DNA of 15,768 bases from CAJXVY01 sp965660355 (GCA_965660355.1 CBFHZN010000023.1:1-15768), one strand, 5' to 3'. Counted from the first letter of the stretch, positions 7,165 to 15,365 are shown. Program-made: numbers and translations. The notes: generated by a model from the letters alone, not told the origin.

Positions 7165-8061
7165 TTGGAGCAGCTCGCCGAAAAATACTTTCGTCAATTG
7201 GCGATTGAGCGAGGACTGAGTAACAACACCATCTCTGCCTATCGAAGAGACATCGGTGAGTATTTGAATTATTTGAACTCTTTGTCCAAATCTGACCCGA
7301 ATTCGGTTTCAAGTAGTGAGATTTTGAGCTTTCAAGCGAAACTGCAATCCTCCGGCAGGGCTAATTCCTCAATAGCCCGAATCTTGGCTTCCATAAGAGG
7401 TTTTCATAAATACCTCTTGGATGAAGGTCACGCCAATGTAAACCCCGCAAGCTTGGTAAAAAGCCCCAAATTAGGGCTAAGGCTTCCAAAGGCAATATCA
7501 ATTGCCGATATCGAGAAACTTTTGAATGCTAGCGGTTCTTTAGAGCCTGAAACAGGTCAGCTAATTCAATTGCGTGACCGAGCTGTTTTGGAGCTTATGT
7601 ACTCCTGCGGAGCCAGGGTGAGCGAGGTTGTGGATCTAGACGTTGATGATTTCGGGGACTCTGGATTACTAAGACTTAGAGGTAAAGGCGATAAAGAAAG
7701 AGTGGTACCTGTGGGCTCATTTGCCGAGCAGGCTGTCAGTTCTTATCTGAGTCGAGTCAGGCCTGGGTTAGTCACGAAACCCACCCCCGCACTTTTTTTG
7801 AACCAGCGAGGAGGGAGACTATCAAGGCAATCAATTTGGCAATTGATAGCTAAAGCTGGTGAGGTTGCTGAACTAAATGTCTCCCCTCACACTCTTAGAC
7901 ACTCCTTTGCAACTCACCTGCTGGAGGGTGGTGCCGATATTCGAGTTGTGCAGGAGCTTTTAGGTCATTCCAGCGTTTCCACAACTCAGGTCTACACGCT
8001 TGTCACAATCGACTCGCTCAGACAGGCTTATTTGGAGGCCCACCCGCGCTCACGGGGGTAG
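7165..8061 (+). CDS. xerD: Site-specific tyrosine recombinase XerD
   Basis: XerD resolves chromosome dimers at dif together with XerC, normally stimulated by FtsK at the septum. The 298 residues have an N-terminal SAM-like core-binding domain (about 1-90, with the typical 'ERGLSNNTISAYRRD') and a C-terminal catalytic domain. The active-site set is complete: R151 (CGARVSE), K174, H242 and R245 (HTLRH), H268 (LLGHSS) and nucleophile Y277 (TQVYT). The TTG start has AAGGA (7150-7154) ten bases upstream and lies six bases after the pyrG stop. XerD rather than XerC is supported by the pyrG-xerD-parA-scpAB order shared with actinobacteria. No integrase-like features or att repeats were seen, so it is a housekeeping copy. 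Confidence 0.93.
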   Translation: MEQLAEKYFRQLAIERGLSNNTISAYRRDIGEYLNYLNSLSKSDPNSVSSSEILSFQAKLQSSGRANSSIARILASIRGFHKYLLDEGHANVNPASLVKSPKLGLRLPKAISIADIEKLLNASGSLEPETGQLIQLRDRAVLELMYSCGARVSEVVDLDVDDFGDSGLLRLRGKGDKERVVPVGSFAEQAVSSYLSRVRPGLVTKPTPALFLNQRGGRLSRQSIWQLIAKAGEVAELNVSPHTLRHSFATHLLEGGADIRVVQELLGHSSVSTTQVYTLVTIDSLRQAYLEAHPRSRG

Positions 8062-8081
8062 GCTATGCACTGGAGGTTCGA

Positions 8082-8909
8082 TTGGTAAATATTTCTTCTC
8101 AACAGTTTCCGGTTCCGGAGGAATTATCAACTCACGGCCCCGCCAGAGTGGTTGCTATGTGTAATCAAAAAGGTGGAGTTGGTAAGACAACCACGACCAT
8201 AAATGTTGCTGCCGCACTAGCTGATTACGGACGAAAAGTATTGTTGATCGATTTCGATCCGCAGGGAGCACTGAGTGCCGCAACTGGGGCCAATGCCAAC
8301 GATGCCACAACTATTTATGATCTGATGATGGACAGCAATCTCAAGATTCAAGATGCCATTCAAAATACCGATAATCCAAACCTAGACGTGGTTCCGGCAA
8401 ACATCGACCTAAGTGCCGCCGAGGTTCACTTAGTCGGAGAGATGAGCCGAGAGAGCATTTTGGCGAACATAATAAAGCCAGTTTTGGATGATTATGATTT
8501 GGTGTTTATTGACTGTCAACCTTCTCTTGGATTGCTTACGGTGAACGCACTGGTCGCGGCCCACGGGGTGATGATTCCAATGGCTACAGAATATTTTGCC
8601 CTGAGGGGAGTGGCACTTCTAATCCAAACAATTGACAAGGTCCGCTCAAGACTGAACCCCGCACTGCAAACAGATGGAATTCTGCCGACTATGTATGACC
8701 CCAGAACCCTTCATTCAAAAGAGGTTTTGGAGAGACTCCAAGAGGCATTCAGTGGTCAGGTTTTCGATACTGCAATTGCAAGAACCGTGAAGTTTCCAGA
8801 CGCGACGGTTGCCAAAAAGCCGATAACCTCTTATGCCCCCAGTTCAACCGCTGCTGAGAGTTATCGCAGGGTTGCCAGGGAGATGGTGGCACGTGGCTTT
8901 GCAGCTTGA
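8082..8909 (+). CDS. parA: ParA/Soj family ATPase, orphan copy next to scpAB
   Basis: This 275-residue member of the ParA/MinD deviant Walker ATPases has a KGGVGKTT P-loop at 30-37, with signature K30 and catalytic K35. Walker A' is LLIDFDPQG (D57, D59) and Walker B is VFIDCQPS (D144). Such proteins dimerise on ATP binding, bind DNA nonspecifically and position cargo. No parB or parS-like sites lie nearby, so this is not a classic parAB locus; it corresponds to the second ParA of actinobacteria (Rv1708) found beside scpA/scpB. A role in chromosome organisation with condensin is inference. The TTG start is supported by TGGAGG at 8071-8076, five bases upstream. The first 20 residues, before the ATPase fold, are poorly conserved-looking. 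Confidence 0.92.
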   Translation: MVNISSQQFPVPEELSTHGPARVVAMCNQKGGVGKTTTTINVAAALADYGRKVLLIDFDPQGALSAATGANANDATTIYDLMMDSNLKIQDAIQNTDNPNLDVVPANIDLSAAEVHLVGEMSRESILANIIKPVLDDYDLVFIDCQPSLGLLTVNALVAAHGVMIPMATEYFALRGVALLIQTIDKVRSRLNPALQTDGILPTMYDPRTLHSKEVLERLQEAFSGQVFDTAIARTVKFPDATVAKKPITSYAPSSTAAESYRRVAREMVARGFAA

Positions 8910-9669
8910 ATCCTCTACTGGTTTTCAACTTCAGCTAGAAAATTTTGAGGGACCTTTTGATTTGCTTTTGCAACTTATTTCCAAGCACGAGCTGGATGTG
9001 ACCGAAATCGCCCTGTCTAAAGTCACTGATGATTTTTTGATTTATGTTCGAGGAATTGAAAAATCAATTGGATTGGATAAAGCCAGTGAGTTTCTAGTTG
9101 TTGCAGCCACGCTGATTGATTACAAGTTGGCGAGTTTATTGCCCAGTGGCGAGCTGGTCGATGCTGAAGATGTGCAGGCGCTAGAGGCCAGAGACCTACT
9201 TTTTGCAAAGCTATTGCAATATAAGGCTTTCAAAGAAGCCTCTTCTTGGCTTAGCCAGAGACTGGCAAGCGAATCCTCAAGATTTCAAAGACTCGCTGGC
9301 TTAGAAGCCAAATATAAAGAGATTAAGCCCCCGCTTCGTTTCAATTCCGATGTGCAATCGCTTGCCAAGCTTGCAGAGCAGTTATTGAGTATCGATCCCA
9401 ATCCGACAGTTGACCACTTACACGTGGACAGGGTGAGCGTAAAAGATCAGGCCGAGCGAATAGCGCTCAGACTTAGAAACGGATCTAAAAACTTCCAAGA
9501 GCTAATATTCGATCAGCCGAAGCCTGTGATAGTGGCTAGTTTTTTAGCCGTTTTAGAGCTTTATCGCCAGGGTGCTGTGAAAATCACTCAAGAAACCGGT
9601 CAATCGATGGTTGTGCAACTGCTGTCGATTCCCTCGATTCCCGATCAAATCGGAGATGAATATGAGTGA
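8893..9669 (+). CDS. scpA: Segregation and condensation protein A
   Basis: ScpA is the kleisin subunit that bridges the two SMC ATPase heads and binds ScpB dimers, forming bacterial condensin. The family hallmark is near the N-terminus, LENFEGPFDLLLQLI, followed by helices and 'LVVAATLIDYKLASLLP'. A C-terminal winged-helix region ('VIVASFLAVLELYRQGAVKI') binds the SMC cap. I chose the GTG at 8893 (258 residues) because AGGGAG (8877-8882) lies ten bases upstream and the protein then begins about 15 residues before the conserved motif. An in-frame ATG at 8833 would add an unlikely extension overlapping parA by 77 bases, and a TTG at 8899 is also possible. It overlaps the parA end by 17 bases. 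Confidence 0.92.
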   Translation: MALQLESSTGFQLQLENFEGPFDLLLQLISKHELDVTEIALSKVTDDFLIYVRGIEKSIGLDKASEFLVVAATLIDYKLASLLPSGELVDAEDVQALEARDLLFAKLLQYKAFKEASSWLSQRLASESSRFQRLAGLEAKYKEIKPPLRFNSDVQSLAKLAEQLLSIDPNPTVDHLHVDRVSVKDQAERIALRLRNGSKNFQELIFDQPKPVIVASFLAVLELYRQGAVKITQETGQSMVVQLLSIPSIPDQIGDEYE

Positions 9670-10210
9670 TCCGCAACTGAGGTCTGCAATCGAGGCTATT
9701 TTGATTGCGGCTGAAACCCCACTCGCGACCGTGACCATAGCAGGTGCGGTTGAAGCTCCAATTGCTGAGGTGCAAAAAGAGATTGAGAATCTCTCCAATG
9801 AACTTTTAGAACATGCCGGAGGCGTTGGCAGGGGTTATGAAATTCGCGAAGTTGGCGGTGGTTGGCGAGTTTATGTAAACCAGAAACACGACTGGGGCCT
9901 AGAAAAACTGCTTTCCACCGAAGCGCCAAGTAAACTCTCACAAGCGGCTTTAGAGACACTTGCCATTATTGCCTATAAGCAACCGGTATCCAGAGGCCAA
10001 ATAGCTCAGATTCGTGGTGTCAGTGTCGATAGTGCAATTAAGACCTTGCAATCAAGAGGGCTCATCGAGCACCGTGAAACAGACCCTGACACTGGTGCAG
10101 CATTATTTGAAACCACCCAATACACCCTGGAGTTATTGGCAATCAATTCACTATCCGAATTGCCAAAAATCTCCCCGATGCTTCCAGATGCAGGAACACT
10201 AGATGACTGA
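9662..10210 (+). CDS. scpB: Segregation and condensation protein B
   Basis: ScpB dimerises and wraps around the ScpA kleisin within the SMC complex, and is needed for chromosome compaction and segregation. The 182-residue product has two winged-helix domains. The family stretch 'ALETLAIIAYKQPVSRGQIAQIRG' lies at about 100-120 (described here, not exact), followed by the RGLI segment and the FETT..TLELL..NSLSELP ending. The ATG at 9662 is preferred over 9656 and 9611 because GGAG (9652-9655) is six bases upstream. It overlaps the scpA stop by eight bases, and its own stop overlaps rluB by eight, so the three are likely coupled. Length is normal for the family. Confidence 0.94.
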   Translation: MSDPQLRSAIEAILIAAETPLATVTIAGAVEAPIAEVQKEIENLSNELLEHAGGVGRGYEIREVGGGWRVYVNQKHDWGLEKLLSTEAPSKLSQAALETLAIIAYKQPVSRGQIAQIRGVSVDSAIKTLQSRGLIEHRETDPDTGAALFETTQYTLELLAINSLSELPKISPMLPDAGTLDD

Positions 10211-10931
10211 AATGCGATTACAAAAAGCCATGGCTCACGCAGGCGTTGCCTCCAGAAGAGCCAGTGAGGAGCTAATCCTGAAAGGCTTGGTAAAAGTGAA
10301 TGGAAAGCTGGTGACCGAGCTTGGAACCAAGATTGATCCGAGTACAGACAAATTAGAAGTAAAGGGACGACCTATTCAGGTTGACACCGAAAAGCTCTAT
10401 CTGGCCTTCAACAAGCCCTTGGGAGTGATCTCATCCATGAGGGATGACGAGGGGCGTCAAGACCTGAGTAATTTTTTCAATGAATACGAACGGGTATTCA
10501 ACGTTGGAAGACTGGATGCCGACACCTCCGGGTTGTTGTTGATGACAAATGATGGGGAGCTAGCAAATCAACTTACCCACCCCTCATTTGAAGTTCCGAA
10601 GGTTTATGTTGCTCGGGTTCAGGGGACGGTTAATCAATCTGTCATCAGCAAGCTTTTGGAGGGAATTGAACTGGAGGATGGTGCAATCAGCGCCGACAGG
10701 GCAAAGCTCATTGATTCAGGTAATCAAATGAGCTTGGTGGAGATAACTATTCACTCCGGAAAAAACCGAATCGTCAGAAGAATGCTGGATGAAGTTGGTC
10801 ACCCAGTGAAGGACCTAATCAGACAACAGTTTGGGCCAATAAAACTTGGAACTTTGCGACCTGGGGATGCTCGAGAGCTAGGTAAGCTGGAGGTGAGCTC
10901 CTTGATTGGAGCAACCAGTACAAAGGATTAG
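10203..10931 (+). CDS. rluB: RsuA/RluB family rRNA pseudouridine synthase
   Basis: The enzyme isomerises uridine to pseudouridine in 23S rRNA (U2605 by E. coli RluB numbering; the exact site is inferred). The 242 residues start with an S4 RNA-binding domain (about 3-60, 'RLQKAMAHAGVASRRASEEL'), followed by the catalytic domain. The RsuA/RluB signature GRLDADTSGLLL begins at 102, with catalytic D105. The later 'HSGKNRIVRRM' block is also typical. AGGA at 10192-10195 lies seven bases before the ATG. Its position after scpB is conserved across actinobacteria and Firmicutes. With tlyA and der it makes a third ribosome-directed gene in the string. Confidence 0.93.
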   Translation: MTEMRLQKAMAHAGVASRRASEELILKGLVKVNGKLVTELGTKIDPSTDKLEVKGRPIQVDTEKLYLAFNKPLGVISSMRDDEGRQDLSNFFNEYERVFNVGRLDADTSGLLLMTNDGELANQLTHPSFEVPKVYVARVQGTVNQSVISKLLEGIELEDGAISADRAKLIDSGNQMSLVEITIHSGKNRIVRRMLDEVGHPVKDLIRQQFGPIKLGTLRPGDARELGKLEVSSLIGATSTKD

Positions 10932-10933
10932 TT

Positions 10934-11296
10934 ATGGCATACAGGGCAATCAGAGGAGCAACTCAACTGGAGCGCGACGAGCGCGATCACCTGCTAAGAA
11001 GAACAGCCGAGTTAATCACCAAGGTGATGCACGATAACGACATTCACGCATCCCAACTGGTTTCGATTTATTTTTCAGCGACGCAAGATATCCACAGTGA
11101 GTTTCCGGCACTGGCGGCAAGAGAGCTGGGGCTTGGTGATGTTCCGTTGATGTGTGGGATTGAGATGGATGTTGAAGGCTCAATGCCAAGAGTTATAAGA
11201 CTTATGCTCACTTGTGAAACCGATGCTCCCCGCAGTGAAATAAAACATGTCTACCTTCGTGGAGCCGAGGCTTTGAGGTTGGATCTCGCGCAGTGA
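10934..11296 (+). CDS. aroH: Chorismate mutase, AroH type
   Basis: The enzyme rearranges chorismate to prephenate, the branch point to phenylalanine and tyrosine. At 120 residues it is a monofunctional trimeric AroH-fold enzyme like that of Bacillus subtilis, not the all-helical AroQ type. The active-site residues line up with the Bacillus enzyme: R7 (AIRGAT), C74 and E77 (LMCGIEMDV), R89 (IRLML) and Y107 (HVYL). The SAT.D.H..FPA..ARE block is also present. AAAGGA (10922-10927) is six bases upstream of the ATG, and the stop overlaps tyrA by four bases, so substrate and product enzymes are translated in tandem. There is no signal peptide, so it acts in the cytoplasm. Confidence 0.94.
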   Translation: MAYRAIRGATQLERDERDHLLRRTAELITKVMHDNDIHASQLVSIYFSATQDIHSEFPALAARELGLGDVPLMCGIEMDVEGSMPRVIRLMLTCETDAPRSEIKHVYLRGAEALRLDLAQ

Positions 11297-12360
11297 GTGA
11301 ACTGACAGGCGTCAAGATAGTTGGTGCTGGATTAATTGGCACCAGCATCGGTCTTGGCCTGAGAAGAGAGCAGATTCCAGTTTGGCTTGAGGATAACTCC
11401 TCAACAAACCTCAGACTGGCAGTCGAATATGGCGCTGGAAGCGAAGCAATCGAGACTGAACCAGATTTAGTTATTGTCTGTCTCCCGCCAGATAAGACAG
11501 CTATTCAAATAGCTCAGGAATTAGAGCAGCACCCAAAGGCGGTAGTCACCGATGTTGCAAGTGTGAAGGGTGCGATTTTAGAAGAACTAAAAAAACTTTC
11601 TGATCAAACAAATCGCTATATCGGCTCTCACCCGATGGCTGGTCGCGAACGGGGCGGGGCGATAGCCGCACAGGCAGATTTATTCTTTGCCAGACCATGG
11701 ATTATTTGTTCAGAAAACGCAGATTCTCAATCCTTGGGCACTGTTCGTGAGCTTGCAAGGCTCTTGGGGGCGAGTGCTTTGGAGCTTAGCTTCACAGAGC
11801 ATGACAGAGCAGTTGCTCTCACCTCTCATCTGCCACAACTTATTAGTTCAATACTCGCCTCTGAATTACTAGATCAGCAACAAGCGGATCTTGAACTGGG
11901 GGGACAGGGCTTGAGGGATATGACCAGGATTGCCGCTAGCAATCCGGATTTGTGGACGCAGATAATTTCCAAAAACGCTCAAGAGCTGGCACCTTTTATG
12001 CGTTCGATGGCAGATCGTCTGGCTGAGGCAGCCGAGCAGATTGAATCGCTGGCATCTGGTGGGGGTTTGCGAGGGGTTTATCAGCTACTAACCGAAGGTA
12101 ATGACGGCGTTGCAAGAATTCCTGGAAAGCACGGAGGAAAAAACCGTGGTTACCAAACGGTAGTGGTGATGGTGGATGATAAGCCAGGCGAATTGGCCAG
12201 GCTTTTGAATGAGATTGGTTCAATTGGAGTCAACATCGAAGACCTCAGACTGGAACACTCACCGGGTGCCCAGATAGGGTTAGCGGAATTGGATGTTTTG
12301 CCAGAGAGCTTCGAGAAGCTCGTGAGCGAGCTAAATGAACTGGGCTGGAGGCTTGCTTGA
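11293..12360 (+). CDS. tyrA: Prephenate dehydrogenase with C-terminal ACT domain
   Basis: TyrA oxidatively decarboxylates prephenate (or arogenate) with NAD(P) in tyrosine synthesis. The 355 residues have an N-terminal Rossmann fold (GAGLIGTS at 11-18), the GSHPMAGRERGG substrate-site motif from residue 111, and an all-helical dehydrogenase domain. A C-terminal ACT domain at about 290-355 ('VDDKPGELARLLNEIG') probably binds tyrosine for feedback control. It receives prephenate from the overlapping aroH. The GTG start overlaps the aroH stop (GTGA). Prephenate versus arogenate specificity cannot be settled from sequence, and some actinobacteria use the arogenate route. Confidence 0.93.
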   Translation: MSELTGVKIVGAGLIGTSIGLGLRREQIPVWLEDNSSTNLRLAVEYGAGSEAIETEPDLVIVCLPPDKTAIQIAQELEQHPKAVVTDVASVKGAILEELKKLSDQTNRYIGSHPMAGRERGGAIAAQADLFFARPWIICSENADSQSLGTVRELARLLGASALELSFTEHDRAVALTSHLPQLISSILASELLDQQQADLELGGQGLRDMTRIAASNPDLWTQIISKNAQELAPFMRSMADRLAEAAEQIESLASGGGLRGVYQLLTEGNDGVARIPGKHGGKNRGYQTVVVMVDDKPGELARLLNEIGSIGVNIEDLRLEHSPGAQIGLAELDVLPESFEKLVSELNELGWRLA

Positions 12361-14432
12361 GTGAGTTTGTAATTGGAATTGATGGACCCGCTGGAAGCGG
12401 TAAGTCAAGCGTTAGCAAAGAGGTTGCCGCAAGCCTCGGTTATGGATACCTGGACACAGGAGCTGGATATCGAGCCTTGACGCTTTTTGCCTTGAGAAAT
12501 CCGGAGCTAGAAATAGATGGTCTGCTCAATAACTTCGAATACCAAATAAGCGAAGACCCAGAAAATTACTGGGTTCGCATTGGTGAGTCTGATGTCACTG
12601 AGGAAATCCGCTCAGCAGAGGTTGGTGCATCAGTTAGTGATTTCTCCACCAAACAAGCAGTCAGAGAGTGGATGGTTTCTGATGCTCAAAAGAGAATCAA
12701 AAACTGCAAAACAGACGGAATCGTGGTTGAGGGGCGAGATGTCACAACAGTTATAGCCCCCGATGCTCAGTTAAGGATTTTGCTTACCGCAGATGAAAAT
12801 GTTCGCATGGCCAGAAGAGCCGGCGAGTCAGAAATGGATGCGGAAGAGCTGGCGGCGACAGTTTCACAAAGAGACCAGCGTGATTCTGAAGCTGTCGATT
12901 TTATGAAACCAGCCAAGGGTGTCGAATTGGTGGATTCAACAGCACTGAGTTTTGAGCATGTGGTTGATCGAGTATTGGAGCTGGTGGAGCATGCAATTGA
13001 TGAAGACGCATTTGAGGACGAAGATTTTTATAAACAACAGCTTGAGGAATTCGAGTTAGACGAAGAGGATCTGAACCTTTTAGACAGTGAACTCGAGCAA
13101 ACCGGTTTTAGACCACCCCCGCCGGTTGTCGCAATTGTGGGAAGACCAAATGTTGGTAAATCAGCTCTTGTGAATAAGATTCTTGGTCGGCGGGAAGCTG
13201 TTGTGAAAGACGAACCTGGCATCACCAGAGACCGGGTTAGCTACAGAGCCGAATGGAATGACAAGGAATATACCCTCGTTGACACGGGCGGTTGGGAAGT
13301 AGATGTCAAAGGCCTGGAGGCCTCCATCGCCGGTCAGGCCGAAGTTGCGGTAGAACTGAGTGATGCCGTGATGTTTGTAGTTGATGCCATGGTGGGGGCC
13401 ACCTCAAGTGATGAACAAGTTGTGCGAATGCTTCGCAAAGCCGGTAAGCCTGTTTATTTGGTGGCAAACAAGGTTGATGACGAAAGATTAGACCCAGAGG
13501 TTGCAAGTCTTTGGTCACTTGGACTGGGTGAACCATACGGCGTCAGCGCTCTTCACGGTCGGGGAGTGGCGGATTTGCTAGATGCGGTTGTCGGAAACCT
13601 GCCCGAGAATTCGCAAGTTGCCGATGAGATTGATACCACTGCCAGAAGAGTTGCTTTGATTGGCAGACCGAATGTTGGCAAGAGTTCGTTATTAAATAAA
13701 GCAACTGGGATTAACCGTGCAGTCGTGAGTGATGTTGCGGGAACCACCAGAGACCCAATTGATGAGCAAGTTGACATTGCTGGAAAAGCTTGGCGGTTTA
13801 TCGACACCGCTGGAATTCGAAGAAGAACGCATAGGCAATTTGGTGCTGATTTCTATGCTTCATTGCGAACCGCAGCAGCTTTGGAGCGAGCCGAGGTAGC
13901 AGTTGTGTTGATTGATGCCAATGAGCCAATCAGTGAAGCTGACATTAGGATCATTCAGCTTGCCCTAGACAGTGGTCGAGCCCTCGTCATTGCATTCAAT
14001 AAATGGGACACCCTCGATGATGAACGAAGGTATTACCTAGAAAAAGAAATTGAAACTGAGTTAGCTCATGTCTCCTGGGCTCCAAGGGTGAACATCTCAG
14101 CACTGACTGGACGCCACCTAGAAAAGCTAGTCCCCGCATTGGAATTGGCACTAGCAAGCTGGGAGAAGAGAATTTCAACCGGAAAGTTCAATGGTTTTAT
14201 TCAAGAATTGCAGCAGGCTAATCCGCACCCACTTCGCGGTGGAAAGCAGCCAAGGATTTTGTTTGGAACGCAAGCTGCCACCAAACCTCCCAAGTTTGTT
14301 CTGTTTAGCTCTGGGTTTTTAGAAGCTGGCTATCGACGCTACATCATCAGAAGACTCAGAGAAACCTATGGTTTTATGGGTTCACCCGTTGAAATAGGGG
14401 TTCGAGTAAGGGAGAGAAGAAAGAAGCGATAG
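12357..14432 (+). CDS. der: Bifunctional cytidylate kinase / ribosome-assembly GTPase Der
   Basis: This is one 691-residue fused protein. Residues 1-220 are cytidylate kinase, which phosphorylates CMP and dCMP with ATP (P-loop GPAGSGKS at 10-17, DVTEEIRS, VEGRDVTTV). An acidic linker, about 215-255, follows. Der (EngA) then has two GTPase domains: GRPNVGKS at 262-269 with NKVD at 371-374, and GRPNVGKS at 436-443 with NKWD from 548. A KH-like C-terminal domain ends in a basic tail. Der acts in 50S subunit maturation. Both halves look intact. The same fusion is annotated in several actinobacteria, while M. tuberculosis keeps adjacent separate genes. The TTG start overlaps tyrA by four bases and has TGGAGG (12346-12351) five bases upstream. 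The CMP-site motif reads DTGAGYR rather than the common DTGAMYR. Confidence 0.95.
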   Translation: MSEFVIGIDGPAGSGKSSVSKEVAASLGYGYLDTGAGYRALTLFALRNPELEIDGLLNNFEYQISEDPENYWVRIGESDVTEEIRSAEVGASVSDFSTKQAVREWMVSDAQKRIKNCKTDGIVVEGRDVTTVIAPDAQLRILLTADENVRMARRAGESEMDAEELAATVSQRDQRDSEAVDFMKPAKGVELVDSTALSFEHVVDRVLELVEHAIDEDAFEDEDFYKQQLEEFELDEEDLNLLDSELEQTGFRPPPPVVAIVGRPNVGKSALVNKILGRREAVVKDEPGITRDRVSYRAEWNDKEYTLVDTGGWEVDVKGLEASIAGQAEVAVELSDAVMFVVDAMVGATSSDEQVVRMLRKAGKPVYLVANKVDDERLDPEVASLWSLGLGEPYGVSALHGRGVADLLDAVVGNLPENSQVADEIDTTARRVALIGRPNVGKSSLLNKATGINRAVVSDVAGTTRDPIDEQVDIAGKAWRFIDTAGIRRRTHRQFGADFYASLRTAAALERAEVAVVLIDANEPISEADIRIIQLALDSGRALVIAFNKWDTLDDERRYYLEKEIETELAHVSWAPRVNISALTGRHLEKLVPALELALASWEKRISTGKFNGFIQELQQANPHPLRGGKQPRILFGTQAATKPPKFVLFSSGFLEAGYRRYIIRRLRETYGFMGSPVEIGVRVRERRKKR

Positions 14433-15365
14433 ATGAGCAAGCTTTCAATAATTGGAGCGGGAGCCGTTGGTTCATCAATTGCCTATGCGGCAATGATTAG
14501 ATCCTCAGCCACAGAAACTGTAATTTATGACTTGGATCATCCACGCGCACTTGCAGAGGCATCTGATATTGGGCATGCAGCCTTAAGTTCTGGCTCAATG
14601 AGAATCGCAGCAGCAGAGACTCTTTCTGGGACCGCAAATAGCGACGTTGTGATCATTACAGCAGGGGCTAAAAGAAAACCCGATCAAACAAGGCTTGAAC
14701 TGTTGGCAATAAACGAATCAATTGTTGTTGACATGGTTCCAAAGATTTTGGAGCATTCTCCAAATGCCAAAATTGTCATTGTTTCAAATCCTTGTGATGT
14801 TTTAGCAACCAGGGCAGTAAAGAAATACGCTCTTCCCAGCAATCAGGTTTTCTCATCTGGAAACGTCTTGGACACCTCAAGGCTTGCCTGGGTGTTGTCA
14901 CTGAGACTTGGAGTGAGTGTTGAAAGTGTCAACGCCATGGTCTTGGGCGAACACGGAGACAGTCAGTTTCCCCTTTGGAGTCAGGCACTTATTGGCAATG
15001 TTCCACTTTTGGAATATGCCGGAAAAGAAAAGCCTGTAACCGAGAATGAGCTTGTGAGCATTGCCGAAGAGGTGAAAACTGCGGGGGCAAGCGTGATTGC
15101 TGGCAAGGGGGCAACAAATTACGGAATCGGTGCAAGCAGTGCTCTGATTGCAGAGGCAATCATTCAGGATCAGAACAAAGTCCTGCCGGTTAGCTCTGTG
15201 CTGAAAAATTACAAAGGTGTTTCTGATGTGGCTATTAGCGTGCCGACAGTTGTCAATGCAACAGGTGCTGCGAAAGCTTTGGATGTTTCAATGACAGAAG
15301 ACGAAATGGCAAGTTTCACAGCATCCGCGAATGCTGTTCGGGCATCAGTGGAGAGTTTGAATTAG
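14433..15365 (+). CDS. LDH-fold L-2-hydroxyacid dehydrogenase, probable malate specificity
   Basis: This 310-residue NAD-dependent enzyme belongs to the lactate/malate dehydrogenase superfamily. It has a Rossmann GAGAVGSS motif (8-15), aspartates D33 and D35 in YDLD for NAD over NADP, D147 and R150, the catalytic GEHGDS motif with H174, and GATNYG as in LDHs. Overall it resembles L-lactate dehydrogenase. However, the active-site loop reads AGAKRKP: R81 stands where lactate dehydrogenases have Gln102 (AGANQKP) and malate dehydrogenases have Arg. That position is the known lactate/malate switch, so oxaloacetate/malate is the more likely pair (inference). It begins directly after the der stop, behind a purine-rich stretch, and is probably the last gene of the string. 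Confidence 0.88.
   Translation: MSKLSIIGAGAVGSSIAYAAMIRSSATETVIYDLDHPRALAEASDIGHAALSSGSMRIAAAETLSGTANSDVVIITAGAKRKPDQTRLELLAINESIVVDMVPKILEHSPNAKIVIVSNPCDVLATRAVKKYALPSNQVFSSGNVLDTSRLAWVLSLRLGVSVESVNAMVLGEHGDSQFPLWSQALIGNVPLLEYAGKEKPVTENELVSIAEEVKTAGASVIAGKGATNYGIGASSALIAEAIIQDQNKVLPVSSVLKNYKGVSDVAISVPTVVNATGAAKALDVSMTEDEMASFTASANAVRASVESLN

Noticed and set aside
8059..8064. TAGGCT as a -10 box before parA
   Set aside because: It overlaps the xerD stop, and the nearest TTGGAG is 21 bases away. The following TGGAGG-N5-TTG shows an ordinary ribosome-bound start, so no separate promoter is needed.
8833..8892. Longer scpA start at an ATG inside parA
   Set aside because: It would overlap parA by 77 bases and adds a Pro/Trp/Arg-rich extension unlike ScpA. 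The GTG at 8893 has a well-placed AGGGAG.
9553..9798. Minus-strand frames over the scpA/scpB junction
   Set aside because: They are shadows of scpA and scpB, which both have clear family motifs and overlapping starts; there is no ribosome binding site or known domain.
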